From Streptosporangium carneum (GTDB lineage Bacteria; Actinomycetota; Actinomycetes; Streptosporangiales; Streptosporangiaceae): a stretch of DNA of 64,000 bases. Below are positions 37,286 to 46,401 of this stretch, in pieces. The notes below the pieces were generated by a model. It searched no databases, was not told where the DNA came from, and worked only from the letters and a program-made list of their open reading frames with translations. Within the stretch, counting starts at the first letter, position 1, and the number at the start of each line of letters is the position of its first letter. Where the stretch lies: assembly GCF_027922005.1 (NCBI RefSeq), contig NZ_BSEV01000009.1, positions 84,860 through 148,859 on the forward strand, read 5' to 3'. A program made the position numbers and the translations under genes.

Positions 37286-37489
37286 TCACACCATAACGCA
37301 CACACCCGCGCGAAACTTCCCGAATATCTTCCGTACGTCGAGGTCGGAGGTGGAATCCGGAGGAGGGGGCCGGATGTTACGGGAGTGGTAAACATCACGG
37401 CGGGTCGTTTGCCGTTCTGTTATGGGAGACCTAAGCTGCCCGCACCGTTTACCACATTGGAGACGGTCCGATCGAGCAAGGAGGCCGCC

Positions 37490-37909
37490 ATGGCCGCGAC
37501 TGTACGCGCGGACGAGAGCGCGGTGGCACCGTCGGAGAACGGGAGCGCCGTCACCTGGTCGGCCGAGGAACTCGCGGAGGTCCGCGGGCGGCTGGCCGCG
37601 GAGATCGAGGAGCTGAACCGGGAGATCGTCAGGGCCGAGAGCGAGATAGCCTCGAGCGACGTCACCGACGGAGCCGGAGACGACCAGGCGGACGCGGGCG
37701 CCAGGACGTATGAGCGGGAACGTGAGATCGCCCTTACCCTGAATGCGCGCGATCTGGTCGCGCAGAACGAGCGAGCGATCGCCCGGATCGACGCGGGGAC
37801 TTACGGAGTGTGCGAATCGTGCCACAAGCCGATCGGAAAGGAGCGCCTTCAGGCGTTCCCGAGGGCGACGCTGTGCGTGGTCTGCAAGCAGCGGGAGGAG
37901 CGCCGCTGA
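37490..37909 (+). CDS. DksA/TraR-type zinc-finger protein
   Basis: A 139-residue protein. Residues 20-95 form an acidic coiled-coil region (ELAEVRGRLAAEIEELNREI) with the aspartates DDQADAG near the tip. The C-terminal four-cysteine zinc finger is CESC-x17-CVVC with GTYGVCESCHKPIGKERL. The family binds RNA polymerase through its secondary channel. The start is ATG 37490 with AAGGAGG 5 nt upstream. It overlaps lspA at the 3' end. Confidence 0.9.
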   Translation: MAATVRADESAVAPSENGSAVTWSAEELAEVRGRLAAEIEELNREIVRAESEIASSDVTDGAGDDQADAGARTYEREREIALTLNARDLVAQNERAIARIDAGTYGVCESCHKPIGKERLQAFPRATLCVVCKQREERR

Positions 37910-38580
37910 CCGGCGGCGCGGCCGACGGCGTCGGCGAGGGGATCGCCGGCGCCGGCGCCGACGCCGTCGCTGACGGGGGCGGCGCCGAGGGCTCGCGAGC
38001 GGTCCCTAGGCGGGCCCGCAGGCTGGCCGTGCTGGCGACCCTCGCGGTGGTCGTCTACGGCCTCGACCTGCTGACGAAGACCATCGTGCTGAGGACGCTC
38101 GAGGGCAGGGAGCCGTTCGTCCTGATCCCCGATCTGCTCCAGTTCCGGGTGATCTTCAACGCGGGGGCCGCCTTCAGCATCGGCACCGGCATGACCATCG
38201 TCTTCACGATCATCGCGAGCGGCGTCGTGGTCGCCATCCTGCGCACCGCGCGCAACCTGCGCAGCCTGCCGTGGGCCGTCACGCTCGGCCTGATGCTCGG
38301 CGGGGCGCTCGGCAACCTGACCGACCGGCTCTTCCGCGCGCCCGGAGGACTCCAGGGGCACGTGGTCGACTTCGTCGAGGCCTTCCCCGGCCACTTCCCG
38401 GTCTTCAACGTCGCCGACTCGGCCATCGTCTGCGGGGGCATCCTGGCCGTCTTCCTCGCCTGGCGGGGGTACCAGATCGACGGCACGCGCGACACCGGAC
38501 AGAACACCACACAGAACGCCACGGAGAGCACCGCGAAGAGCGACGCGGAGAACGGGACAGAGAGCAAGAGTGATGGCTGA
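37873..38580 (+). CDS. lspA: Prolipoprotein signal peptidase
   Basis: Aspartic membrane protease that cleaves lipid-modified lipoprotein precursors. It has four helices. Catalytic aspartates are in GNLTDRLF and [12 protein letters not shown], and NAGAAFSI is conserved. The start is uncertain. GTG 37873 gives 235 residues with an Ala/Gly/Asp-rich N-terminus. A CTG at 37906 has a good GGGAGGAG before it, and later starts are possible. The C-terminal tail of about 35 residues ([17 protein letters not shown]) is unusually Asn/Thr/Ser rich for this genome. Confidence 0.9.
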   Translation: MRGLQAAGGAPLTGGAADGVGEGIAGAGADAVADGGGAEGSRAVPRRARRLAVLATLAVVVYGLDLLTKTIVLRTLEGREPFVLIPDLLQFRVIFNAGAAFSIGTGMTIVFTIIASGVVVAILRTARNLRSLPWAVTLGLMLGGALGNLTDRLFRAPGGLQGHVVDFVEAFPGHFPVFNVADSAIVCGGILAVFLAWRGYQIDGTRDTGQNTTQNATESTAKSDAENGTESKSDG

Positions 38581-39505
38581 ACAGCGGAGTCTCCCGGTCC
38601 CCGACGGGCTGGAGGGCGAGCGTCTCGACGCGGCCCTGTCCCGGCTGTTCGGCTTCTCGCGCACCCGTGCGGCCGAGCTGATCGTCGACGGCGACGTGCT
38701 GGTCGACGGCTCGCCGGCCGCCAAGTCGGACCGGGTCCACGCGGGCGCGTGGCTCGACGTCACCCTCCCCCCGCCGCCGGCCGCGCCGACGCCGGTGGCG
38801 GAACCGGTCCCCGGCATGACGATCGTCTACGAGGACGACGACATCGTCGTCGTCAACAAGCCCATCGGCGTGGCCGCCCACCCGACCACCGGATGGACGG
38901 GGCCGACCGTGATCGGCGGCCTGCTCGGCACCGGGCACAGGGTGGCGACCAGCGGCGCCGCCGAGCGGCAGGGCATCGTGCACCGGCTGGACGCCAACAC
39001 CACCGGCGCCATGGTCGTGGCCAAGAGCGAGCACGCCTACTCGCGGCTGAAGCGGGCCTTCAAGGAACGCACGGTCGACAAGCGCTACCACGCGCTCGTC
39101 CAGGGCCACCCCGACCCGCTGCGCGGCACGGTCGACGCGCCGATCGACCGGCACCCCTCGGGGGACGGCCGGTTCGCGGTCGTCGCCGGAGGCAAGGAGT
39201 CGGTCACCCACTACGACACGATCGAGGCGTTCCGCGCCGCGTCGCTGCTGGACATCAAGCTGGAGACCGGCAGGACCCACCAGATCCGGGTCCACATGTC
39301 GGCGCTGCGCCACCCGTGCGTCGGCGACATGATGTACGGCGCCGACCCGACGCTGGCCGCGCGCCTGGGCGTCGCCCGGCAGTGGCTGCACGCCGTCTCC
39401 CTGGCGTTCGAGCATCCGACGACGGGCGAGTGGGTCGGCTTCACCACCGACTATCCCGACGACCTCGCCCACGCCCTGAAGGTCGTCGGCGAGGAGTCCT
39501 GGTGA
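38573..39505 (+). CDS. RluA-family 23S rRNA pseudouridine synthase
   Basis: A 310-residue protein with an N-terminal S4 RNA-binding domain ([21 protein letters not shown]) and the pseudouridine synthase core. The catalytic aspartate lies in [17 protein letters not shown], and [11 protein letters not shown] and [10 protein letters not shown] follow. It lies directly after lspA, the common actinobacterial order in which it is annotated as RluD-like. It overlaps the lspA stop. The exact uridine targets cannot be read from sequence. Confidence 0.92.
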   Translation: MAEQRSLPVPDGLEGERLDAALSRLFGFSRTRAAELIVDGDVLVDGSPAAKSDRVHAGAWLDVTLPPPPAAPTPVAEPVPGMTIVYEDDDIVVVNKPIGVAAHPTTGWTGPTVIGGLLGTGHRVATSGAAERQGIVHRLDANTTGAMVVAKSEHAYSRLKRAFKERTVDKRYHALVQGHPDPLRGTVDAPIDRHPSGDGRFAVVAGGKESVTHYDTIEAFRAASLLDIKLETGRTHQIRVHMSALRHPCVGDMMYGADPTLAARLGVARQWLHAVSLAFEHPTTGEWVGFTTDYPDDLAHALKVVGEESW

Positions 39506-39573
39506 CGGCCGTCACGACGGCCTCCTGACACCCGCCGCGGAGGCGAAGGCGGGCGGCCGGGCTCTGAGGCGGA

Positions 39574-39588
39574 CCGGCCTCCGGCCGG
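39574..39588 (-). terminator. Hairpin after the Ser/Thr kinase gene
   Basis: CCGGCC-TCC-GGCCGG begins 2 nt beyond the kinase stop, between convergent genes. It is short but very GC rich. Confidence 0.4.
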
Positions 39589-39590
39589 GA

Positions 39591-41162
39591 TCAGGAGACC
39601 TTCGCGAGGGTCTCCAGCGCGGCCCCGGGGTCGACCTCGCCGAACGGCTGGTCCCCCTGGTCCTGCTCGCCCGCGCTCTGCTCGTCCCCCTGCTCGGGCT
39701 CCGAGCCGCTCTCGCCGTTGCCCGAGTCCGCGCCGTCCTCGTTCTCCTGCCCCTTGCCGCCGCCCTTGCCCTTGCCCTTGTCGTCTTTCTTGTCGGAATC
39801 CGGCTTCTGATCCTTGCCGGAGTCCTTCTCGGGGTCCTTGGAGTCCTTCTCCGGGCCCTTCTTCGGGGGAGCCTCGGAGGGCTCGCTCGTCGACGGCGGA
39901 GGCTCGCTCTGCGGCTCGTCCGGGGTCACCGGGGGAGCGGCGGGTTCCCGCTCGGTCTCCGTGGGCGCGGGCTTCTTCTTCGTGGGCAGCCTGGCCTGCT
40001 CGGGCCTCGTCCGGGGTGAGCCGTTCCCCGCGGGGGTGCTCGCCGAGGTCGACGGCTCCCCGGAGACGCCGGGGGAGGAGTTCAGCGCGACCCAGGCCGC
40101 CCCGCCCGCGGTCATGGCGACCGCGAGCGCCGCGGCGACCCTGGCCAGCGCGGCCGGGCGTCGCCGCCGCGCGCCGGGGACGGCCGCGGCGTCCTCGCCG
40201 CCGGCAGGCGCCGCCGCGACGGGCGGCGTCCCGGGTGCGGTCCCCCGCCCCGGGACCTGCCCGGCGATCTGCTCCGCGACCTGGCCGGTCACCGGCACGG
40301 GGACGGGGACGGGCAGGTCGATCGGCATGGTGGCCTGGGGGGCGGTCCCGTTCACGATGGAGCGCAGGTGGATCTGCACGTCCTGGGCGGACATGCGCTG
40401 GGCGGGGTCCTTGCGGAGCAGGCCGTAGATCACCGGTCCCAGGGACCCGGCGTGCCTGAGGGGGGCGGGCTCCTCGTGCATGACCGCGCTGAGCGTCGCC
40501 AGCGGGTGGGCGCGCTCGAAGGGCGAGCGGCCCTCGACCGCCACGTAGAGCGTCACGCCGAGCGACCACAGGTCGGAGGCGAACTCCGCGGGCCCTCCGC
40601 CCGCGCGCTCCGGCGCGATGAACGCCGGGGTGCCGATGAGGGCGCCGGTCCTGGTCACCGACGAGTCGCCTTCCAGCACCGCGATGCCGAAGTCGGTCAG
40701 CACGGCCCTGCCGTCCCTGGCGAGCAGCACGTTGTCCGGTTTGACGTCGCGGTGCAGCACTCCCGCGTTGTGGGCGGCGACCAGCGCCCCGAGCACCTCC
40801 AGCCCGATCTGCGCCACCCGGACCGGAGGCAGCGGCCCGTCCTCGCGGACCACCGCCCCGAGCGTCCTGGACTCGACCAGCTGCATGACGATCCACGGAC
40901 GTCCGTGTTCCTCGATCACGTCGTAGACCGTGGCGACGCCCGGGTGGCCGATCCTGCCCGCCGCGCGGGCCTCCCTGAGCGTCCTGAGGGTGAACACCTC
41001 ACGCTCGGGGCCCGTCAGGTCCGGCGAGGGGATGACCTCCTTGACCGCGACGTCGCGGCCGAGAACCTCGTCCTTCGCTCGCCAGACCGTGCCCATTCCC
41101 CCCCGGCCGATGTGCTCCAGCAGCCGGTACCGCGTGCCGATGATCCCCTGAGAATCGGTCAT
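39591..41162 (-). CDS. Membrane Ser/Thr protein kinase (PknB-like)
   Basis: A 523-residue kinase. The Hanks domain has the Gly loop IGRGGMGTVWRA, K41 (VAVKEV), HRDVKPDN at about 137, DFG at 157 and SDLWSLG. A proline-rich juxtamembrane segment precedes one helix (about 337-360). The outer part, about 160 residues, is only Pro, Glu, Asp, Lys, Ser and Gly with no fold (KDSKDPEKDSGKDQK), so it has no PASTA sensor. The target is unknown. Confidence 0.92.
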   Translation of the reverse strand: MTDSQGIIGTRYRLLEHIGRGGMGTVWRAKDEVLGRDVAVKEVIPSPDLTGPEREVFTLRTLREARAAGRIGHPGVATVYDVIEEHGRPWIVMQLVESRTLGAVVREDGPLPPVRVAQIGLEVLGALVAAHNAGVLHRDVKPDNVLLARDGRAVLTDFGIAVLEGDSSVTRTGALIGTPAFIAPERAGGGPAEFASDLWSLGVTLYVAVEGRSPFERAHPLATLSAVMHEEPAPLRHAGSLGPVIYGLLRKDPAQRMSAQDVQIHLRSIVNGTAPQATMPIDLPVPVPVPVTGQVAEQIAGQVPGRGTAPGTPPVAAAPAGGEDAAAVPGARRRRPAALARVAAALAVAMTAGGAAWVALNSSPGVSGEPSTSASTPAGNGSPRTRPEQARLPTKKKPAPTETEREPAAPPVTPDEPQSEPPPSTSEPSEAPPKKGPEKDSKDPEKDSGKDQKPDSDKKDDKGKGKGGGKGQENEDGADSGNGESGSEPEQGDEQSAGEQDQGDQPFGEVDPGAALETLAKVS

Positions 41163-41297
41163 GGGCTGCCGACTACCCCCGATCCGTCCCGGTATTCAGG
41201 ACGAATCACGCAGACCGCCGCAATGATCAGCATCTGGGGTGAACTTTCGGAGCCTCGTGCCGGCCCCGGCCCCTGTCGCGGGGCCCGGCGTCCGGGC

Positions 41298-43481
41298 TCA
41301 GGCGGGTTCGGGGATCCGGACGGGCGCGGAGCCCTCGTCGCGCGGCGCTGACGGCTCGGTTCGCAGGAGTCGCGCGGCCCAGACGGGCAGCCACCAGTTC
41401 CAGCGGCCCATCATCGCGACCGCCGCCGGGACCAGGACGCCCCGGATGAGGGTGGCGTCCAGGAGGACGCCCAGCGCCAGGCCGCTGGCGAACACCTTCA
41501 CGTCCAGCTCCGGCGTCATGGCCAGCGCGGCGAAGGAGACGAACAGGATCAGCGCCGCCGAGGTGACCAGCCGCCCGGTACGGCCGACGCCCTCGACGAC
41601 CGCGTGCTCGGTGCTGCCGGACCTGTCGTACTCCTCACGCATCCTGGCCAGGATGAACACCTCGTAGTCCATGCTCAGGCCATAGAGGAAGGCGAAGACG
41701 GTCAGCGGCACGAACTCGCCGATCGACCCGGTCGGCTGGATGTCCAGCAGCTGCCTGGTGCCCCAGCCGAACTGCCACAGCAGCACCATCGCGCCGATCA
41801 CCGCACCCAGCGAGAGCAGGTTCAGGACGATCGCCTTCAGCGGCAGCAGCAGCGAGCGGAAGGCCCGCGCCAGCATCACGAACGTGACCAGCGCGATCAG
41901 GGCGAGCATCCAGGGGAACGCCCCGTAGGCGCGCTCCTGGAAGTCCATGCTCTGCGCCGCGTTGCCGCCGACCCGCGCGTTCGACGGCGCGGCCTCGCGC
42001 ACCCGGGAGACGGTGGCCTCGCCCGCCGCGGCGCCGTTCTCCGCGATCGGCAGCACGGTGACGACGGCGGTCCCGTCCCGGCGCCAGGACGGGGTGTCGG
42101 GGGCGAGCACGGTGGACACGCCCTCCACGCCTCTCAGCCGCTGGACGGCCTGGCCGGGGTCCCCGGTGACCAGCACGTCGAACGGGGTGATCGAGCCCAC
42201 GGGGACGCCCGCCTCGCGCAGCGCCGCCAGCCCCTCGTGACCGGGGCCCGAGGTGCGCAGGTCCCCGCTCTCCGGCAGGCCGAGATCGACGCCCAGGGCG
42301 GTCACCGTCAGCGCGACCAGCAGTCCCCCGGTGAGCAACGCGGCGGGCACGCGCAGCCGCACCACCCCGCGCGCCCACGCCGACCAGGCCCTTCCCGCCC
42401 TCGCCTCGCGACGGAAGCGGGGCCGCTCACCGCCCTCACTGGCGCGCCCGCGCTCCAGACGCCGCCCGGCCAGCGCGAGCAGCACCGGCAGCACGGTGAG
42501 CGTCGAGACGACGCTCGTCGCCGTGATGACCATTCCGGCCAGGCCCAGGCTGCGCAGGAACGGCACCGGAAGCACCACCATGGTCACCAGCCCGGTCGCG
42601 ACCGCCATGCCGCTGAACAGCACCGCGCGTCCCGCGCCCGCCATCGCCCGGTGCACGGCCTCGTCGCCCCGGTACCCGCCCGCCTGCTCCTCGCGCCAGC
42701 GGGCCACCAGCAGCAACGAGTAGTCCACCGCGATGCCCAGCCCCAGCAGGGGCATCGTGGTGAGCGCCACGTCGTGCACGGTCATCGCGAACGTCAGCAG
42801 CAGGATGACGACGAACGCCAGGAAGATCGACATGATCGAGACGAGGAGCGGCACTAGGGCCAGCGCCGAGCGGAACACCAGCAGCAGGACGATCACCGAG
42901 GCGAGCACGCCGACGCCGATCTTGGCAGGGACGTCGACGCCGCCCGCGTCCACGCCGGGCGCGAGCGTGTCCAGGCCCGTCACGCGCACGCTCGTGCCCC
43001 GAGGCAGCGCGGGGGTCATCGCCTCGACGATGACCGGGCCCTCGTCCGGGGTCTCCCCGAGGCCGCCGCCCGGCGGGCTGCCGTCGGAGTAGGCGCCGGG
43101 GAAGACCAGCCCGAAGGAGGTCCTGCCGTCGGAGCCGATCAGCCGGGGGTCGCCGGTGTCGGCGTAGGAGACCACCCGGGACGTGGGCAGCCTGGCGGAG
43201 ACGGCGGCGAAGGCGCGGCCCAGCTCCTGTCTCCGGTCCTCGGCCCGCGTCCCCTCGGGGAACACGACGACCGGGACGAACGGCCGCTGGTAACCGCCGT
43301 TCCCGTAGATCCTGACGATTTCCCGGTTGGCGTCGAAGGCGGGCATGCCCGGGTGGGAGTACTCCTCCGAGAGGCGCTGGATCGCGATCGGGGTCGCGCC
43401 CATGCCCGCCAGAAGTCCCAGCAGCGCGAGCAGGACGACCAGCCCCTTGCGCCGCAGGACGAAGGCCGAAAGTCTCTTCAT
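41298..43481 (-). CDS. MMPL/RND-type membrane transporter
   Basis: A 727-residue transporter with two repeats of about six helices each (from LVVLLALLGLLAGMG, and the second set near residue 520 on), separated by large extracytoplasmic domains. The signature GIAVDYSLLLVARWREE and the second-half LYGLSMDYEVFILARMREEYD give the two central Asp/Tyr motifs of the proton relay. Members export lipids, polyketides or drugs. Start ATG 43481 is before KRLSAFVLRRKG. It is divergent from a two-component system, which may control it. Confidence 0.92.
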   Translation of the reverse strand: MKRLSAFVLRRKGLVVLLALLGLLAGMGATPIAIQRLSEEYSHPGMPAFDANREIVRIYGNGGYQRPFVPVVVFPEGTRAEDRRQELGRAFAAVSARLPTSRVVSYADTGDPRLIGSDGRTSFGLVFPGAYSDGSPPGGGLGETPDEGPVIVEAMTPALPRGTSVRVTGLDTLAPGVDAGGVDVPAKIGVGVLASVIVLLLVFRSALALVPLLVSIMSIFLAFVVILLLTFAMTVHDVALTTMPLLGLGIAVDYSLLLVARWREEQAGGYRGDEAVHRAMAGAGRAVLFSGMAVATGLVTMVVLPVPFLRSLGLAGMVITATSVVSTLTVLPVLLALAGRRLERGRASEGGERPRFRREARAGRAWSAWARGVVRLRVPAALLTGGLLVALTVTALGVDLGLPESGDLRTSGPGHEGLAALREAGVPVGSITPFDVLVTGDPGQAVQRLRGVEGVSTVLAPDTPSWRRDGTAVVTVLPIAENGAAAGEATVSRVREAAPSNARVGGNAAQSMDFQERAYGAFPWMLALIALVTFVMLARAFRSLLLPLKAIVLNLLSLGAVIGAMVLLWQFGWGTRQLLDIQPTGSIGEFVPLTVFAFLYGLSMDYEVFILARMREEYDRSGSTEHAVVEGVGRTGRLVTSAALILFVSFAALAMTPELDVKVFASGLALGVLLDATLIRGVLVPAAVAMMGRWNWWLPVWAARLLRTEPSAPRDEGSAPVRIPEPA

Positions 43482-43539
43482 GCCCGTCAGTCCAACAAAA
43501 AGATCTTTGACCGCCCTGTGCCCGTTCTTAGAGCGGCGT

Positions 43540-43555
43540 GTGAATCCTCGTTCAC
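43540..43555. promoter_or_regulatory. Inverted repeat between the transporter and response regulator
   Basis: GTGAA-N6-TTCAC lies in the 121-bp divergent gap, with a second palindrome AAAGATCTTT at 43499-43508. These are candidate sites for the adjacent OmpR-type regulator. Confidence 0.4.
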
Positions 43556-43602
43556 GGGGTTCTTCGCGCCTTCCGTGCGATCTTTCAGGCCAGACTGGTC
43601 GC

Positions 43603-44289
43603 GTGAGCCGCATATTGGTCGTAGATGATGAGCCCTATCTCGCCGATCTCGTCGCCACCGCCCTGCGCTACGAGGGATTCGAGACGGCGATCGCCGGAAC
43701 GGGGGCCGCGGCGGTTGCGCTGGCCCGTGCCTTCGACCCCGACCTGATCGTCCTGGACGTGATGCTGCCCGACGTGCTCGGCACGGAGGTCTGCCGTCGG
43801 ATCAGGAGCACGGGCTCACAGGCGCCGGTGGTCTTCCTCACCGCCCGCGACGCCACCGAGGACAAGATCAGCGGACTGACCGTGGGGGGCGACGACTACG
43901 TCACCAAGCCGTTCAGCCTGGAGGAGCTGATCGCCCGGATAAGGGCCGTGCTGCGGCGGACCAGGCGGACGGACCCGGGCGGCGGCAGGCTGACCTTCGC
44001 CGACCTGGTCGTCGACGAGGACGCCCACGAGGTGCGGCGGGACGGCCGCCGCGTCGACCTCACCCCGACGGAGTTCAAGCTGCTGCGCTTCCTGGCGCTC
44101 AACGCGGGAAGGGTCGTCTCCAAGCGGCAGATCCTCGACCACGTCTGGGAGTACGACTTCGGCGGCAACGACGGGATCGTGCAGACCTACGTCAGCTACC
44201 TGCGCCGCAAGGTCGACGCCTTCGACCCGCCCCTCATCCACACCGTGCCCAGGGTGGGATACGTCCTGCGCCTGCCGAGGGAGGACTGA
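43603..44289 (+). CDS. OmpR-family response regulator
   Basis: A 228-residue regulator. The receiver domain has the acidic pair VVDDEP, the phospho-accepting Asp in LIVLDVMLPD (about D52), T80 and K102 (VTKPF). The winged-helix domain (about 130-225) includes LTPTEFKLLRFLALNAGRVV and RVGYVLRL. The start is GTG 43603. It overlaps the kinase gene by one base (TGATG). It probably controls the divergent MMPL gene and itself. Confidence 0.94.
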   Translation: MSRILVVDDEPYLADLVATALRYEGFETAIAGTGAAAVALARAFDPDLIVLDVMLPDVLGTEVCRRIRSTGSQAPVVFLTARDATEDKISGLTVGGDDYVTKPFSLEELIARIRAVLRRTRRTDPGGGRLTFADLVVDEDAHEVRRDGRRVDLTPTEFKLLRFLALNAGRVVSKRQILDHVWEYDFGGNDGIVQTYVSYLRRKVDAFDPPLIHTVPRVGYVLRLPRED

Positions 44290-45419
44290 TGTCGCTGCGG
44301 GTCCGCCTCGTGCTGACCGCCGTCGTCCTGGTCGCCCTCGCGCTGGGCATGGCGGCGGGGGCGACGTTCGGCGCGTTGCAGGACTGGCGCGGGCCCGGCG
44401 GCTCCCGGCTGCTCGCCCTGACCACGCCGCAGGCGCTGGAGGCGGCCTCCGACGAGCTGACCGAGCGCATCGCCTACGTCATGATCGGTTCGTCGCTGTT
44501 CGCGCTGGTCTGCCTGACCCTCCTGGCGGCGCACCTCGTCCACCGGGGCCTGCGCCCGCTGGAGCGCATCGTCGAGACCGCGGCCGCCATCGCCGGGGGC
44601 GACCTCGGCCGCCGGGTCGAGACGGCGCCGCTCACCGGGGAGGTGGGCCGTCTCGGTCACGCGCTCAACCAGATGCTCGCCCAGATCGAGGACGCCTTCC
44701 GCGAGCGGGAGGCGTCGCAGGACCGGCTGCGCCGCTTCGTCGCCGACGCCTCCCACGAACTGCGCACCCCGATCGCCTCTGTCAGGGGGTACGCCGAGCT
44801 GTTCCGGCGCGGCGCGGCCACCAGGCCGGAGGACCTGGCCAAGGCCATGAGCAGGATCGAGGCGGAGGCCACCCGGATGGGCTCGCTGGTGGACGAGATG
44901 CTGCTGCTGGCCAGGCTGGACCAGGGCCGTCCCCTTGAGCGCGCCCCGGTCGAGCTGACCGCCCTGGCGGCCGACGCGATCGCCGACACCCTGGCCATCG
45001 AACCGCTCAGACCGCTGTCGCTGGAGTGCGAAGGACCGGTCGAGGTGCTCGGCGACGCCGCCAGGATCCGCCAGATCGTCGGCAACCTGCTCGCCAACGT
45101 GCTCAGCCACACCCCGGAGGGGACTCCGGCGGTCGTCAGGATCACGGCCGAGGCCCCGCACGCCGTGATCGAGGTGGCCGACGAGGGGGCGGGGCTCACC
45201 GAGGAGCAGGCCGCCCTGGTCTTCGAACGCTTCCACCGGGGAGAGCACGCCCGCGGCGGTGCCCGCCGTCAGGGGGGCGCGGGCCTCGGGCTGTCGATCG
45301 TCGCCGCCGTCGCCGCCGCGCACGGCGGCGACGCCGGGGCGACCTCCGGCCCCGGCGAGGGGGCGACGTTCCGGGTACGGCTCCCGCTCAGGCCACCAGC
45401 CAGCGGAGCCCAGCGGTGA
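44289..45419 (+). CDS. Sensor histidine kinase
   Basis: A 376-residue kinase with two helices (about 7-29 and 58-80), a very short extracytoplasmic loop of about 30 residues, HAMP, HisKA with H156-region FVADASHELRTPIASVRGY, and HATPase (LLANVLSH, ADEGAGL, GAGLGLSIV). The N box appears as GNLLANVLSH. The small sensor loop suggests detection inside the membrane. The last 32 bp overlap the end of the convergent azlD gene. Confidence 0.93.
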   Translation: MSLRVRLVLTAVVLVALALGMAAGATFGALQDWRGPGGSRLLALTTPQALEAASDELTERIAYVMIGSSLFALVCLTLLAAHLVHRGLRPLERIVETAAAIAGGDLGRRVETAPLTGEVGRLGHALNQMLAQIEDAFREREASQDRLRRFVADASHELRTPIASVRGYAELFRRGAATRPEDLAKAMSRIEAEATRMGSLVDEMLLLARLDQGRPLERAPVELTALAADAIADTLAIEPLRPLSLECEGPVEVLGDAARIRQIVGNLLANVLSHTPEGTPAVVRITAEAPHAVIEVADEGAGLTEEQAALVFERFHRGEHARGGARRQGGAGLGLSIVAAVAAAHGGDAGATSGPGEGATFRVRLPLRPPASGAQR

Positions 45420-45702
45420 CGACGGCCGCCGTCGCGATCACCACCAGGAAGGGCGCGCGCAGCAGCAGCGCCACGACGGCCGCTCCCAGCCCCGCGGTAC
45501 GCGGCCAGTCCACCAGCAGCGACTGGCCGTGCGCGAAGGTCTGCACCGCGATCAGCGCGGCCAGCAGCGCCACCGGGACCAGCGCCGCGAAGCGCTGCAC
45601 CCGCGGGTGGTCGAGCAGCCTGCGCGGCGCGGACAGCCCGGCCAGCTTCAGCGCGTAGCACCCCGCGCAGGTGGCGATCACAGCCCACCACACAGCGCTC
45701 AC
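45388..45702 (-). CDS. azlD: AzlD-type branched-chain amino-acid exporter subunit
   Basis: A 104-residue protein with about four helices, starting WWAVIATCAGCYALKLAG, and RAPFLVVIATAAVVTAGLRWL at the end. It partners with AzlC. The start is GTG 45702, whose GTGA overlaps the azlC stop. Its 3' end overlaps the histidine kinase gene on the other strand. Confidence 0.88.
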   Translation of the reverse strand: MSAVWWAVIATCAGCYALKLAGLSAPRRLLDHPRVQRFAALVPVALLAALIAVQTFAHGQSLLVDWPRTAGLGAAVVALLLRAPFLVVIATAAVVTAGLRWLVA

Positions 45703-46379
45703 CGGGGCCTCCTCATGATCACGGCGAGCGCGGCGACCGCCGCGATGAGCACGGGCACGCCGGGCGGGGTGAACGGGGTCGCGGCCAGCGCGATCGCCGC
45801 GCCGCCCGCCGCGATCGTCCGCAGCGTGCGGGTCTCCGGGCCGTCGCCGGTGAGCCTGGGCCACAGGATCGCGAGGAACGTCGCGGGACCGACCGCGTCC
45901 AGGCCGAGCACGGCCGGGTCGGAGATCCAGGAGGTCCCCACCGCGCCCAGCAGGGTGGTGAGGTTCCAGGTCAGGTAGAGGCTGGCGAACGTGACGGCGA
46001 AGCCCGTCCTGGCCGACTCGTCGTCCGGCTGGGCCATGGCCACCGCGGTCGTCTCGTCGATCACGCCATGGGCCATGAGGAACCTGCGCCCGCCCCTGGC
46101 CCCCAGCACGTCGGCCATGCGCAGGCCGTACAGGCTGTTGCGGCCTCCGAGCAGCAGCGCGCCCGCGGTGCCCGCGACGAGGTTCCCGCCGCCCGCGACG
46201 ACGCCGACCATGGCGAACTGCGAGGCGCCGGTGAAGGCGAACAGGCTCAGCACGCACGCCTGCGTGACGCTCAGTCCCGCGGTGACCGCGCTGGCGCCGA
46301 AGGCGAGCCCGGCCAGTCCGACGGCGATCCCCACTCCCAGTCCGTCCCTGATTGCTGAGGAACGAGTGGATGTTTCCAT
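45699..46379 (-). CDS. azlC: AzlC-type branched-chain amino-acid exporter subunit
   Basis: A 226-residue membrane protein of the AzlC family, with characteristic FAFTGASQFAMVGVVAGGG, LLLGGRNSLYGLRMA and DETTAVA segments and about six helices. Exports branched-chain or related amino acids with AzlD. The start is ATG 46379, 22 nt after the AraC regulator gene. Confidence 0.9.
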   Translation of the reverse strand: METSTRSSAIRDGLGVGIAVGLAGLAFGASAVTAGLSVTQACVLSLFAFTGASQFAMVGVVAGGGNLVAGTAGALLLGGRNSLYGLRMADVLGARGGRRFLMAHGVIDETTAVAMAQPDDESARTGFAVTFASLYLTWNLTTLLGAVGTSWISDPAVLGLDAVGPATFLAILWPRLTGDGPETRTLRTIAAGGAAIALAATPFTPPGVPVLIAAVAALAVIMRRPR

Positions 46380-46401
46380 GTGGACGAGGTTATGTCCGGC
46401 T

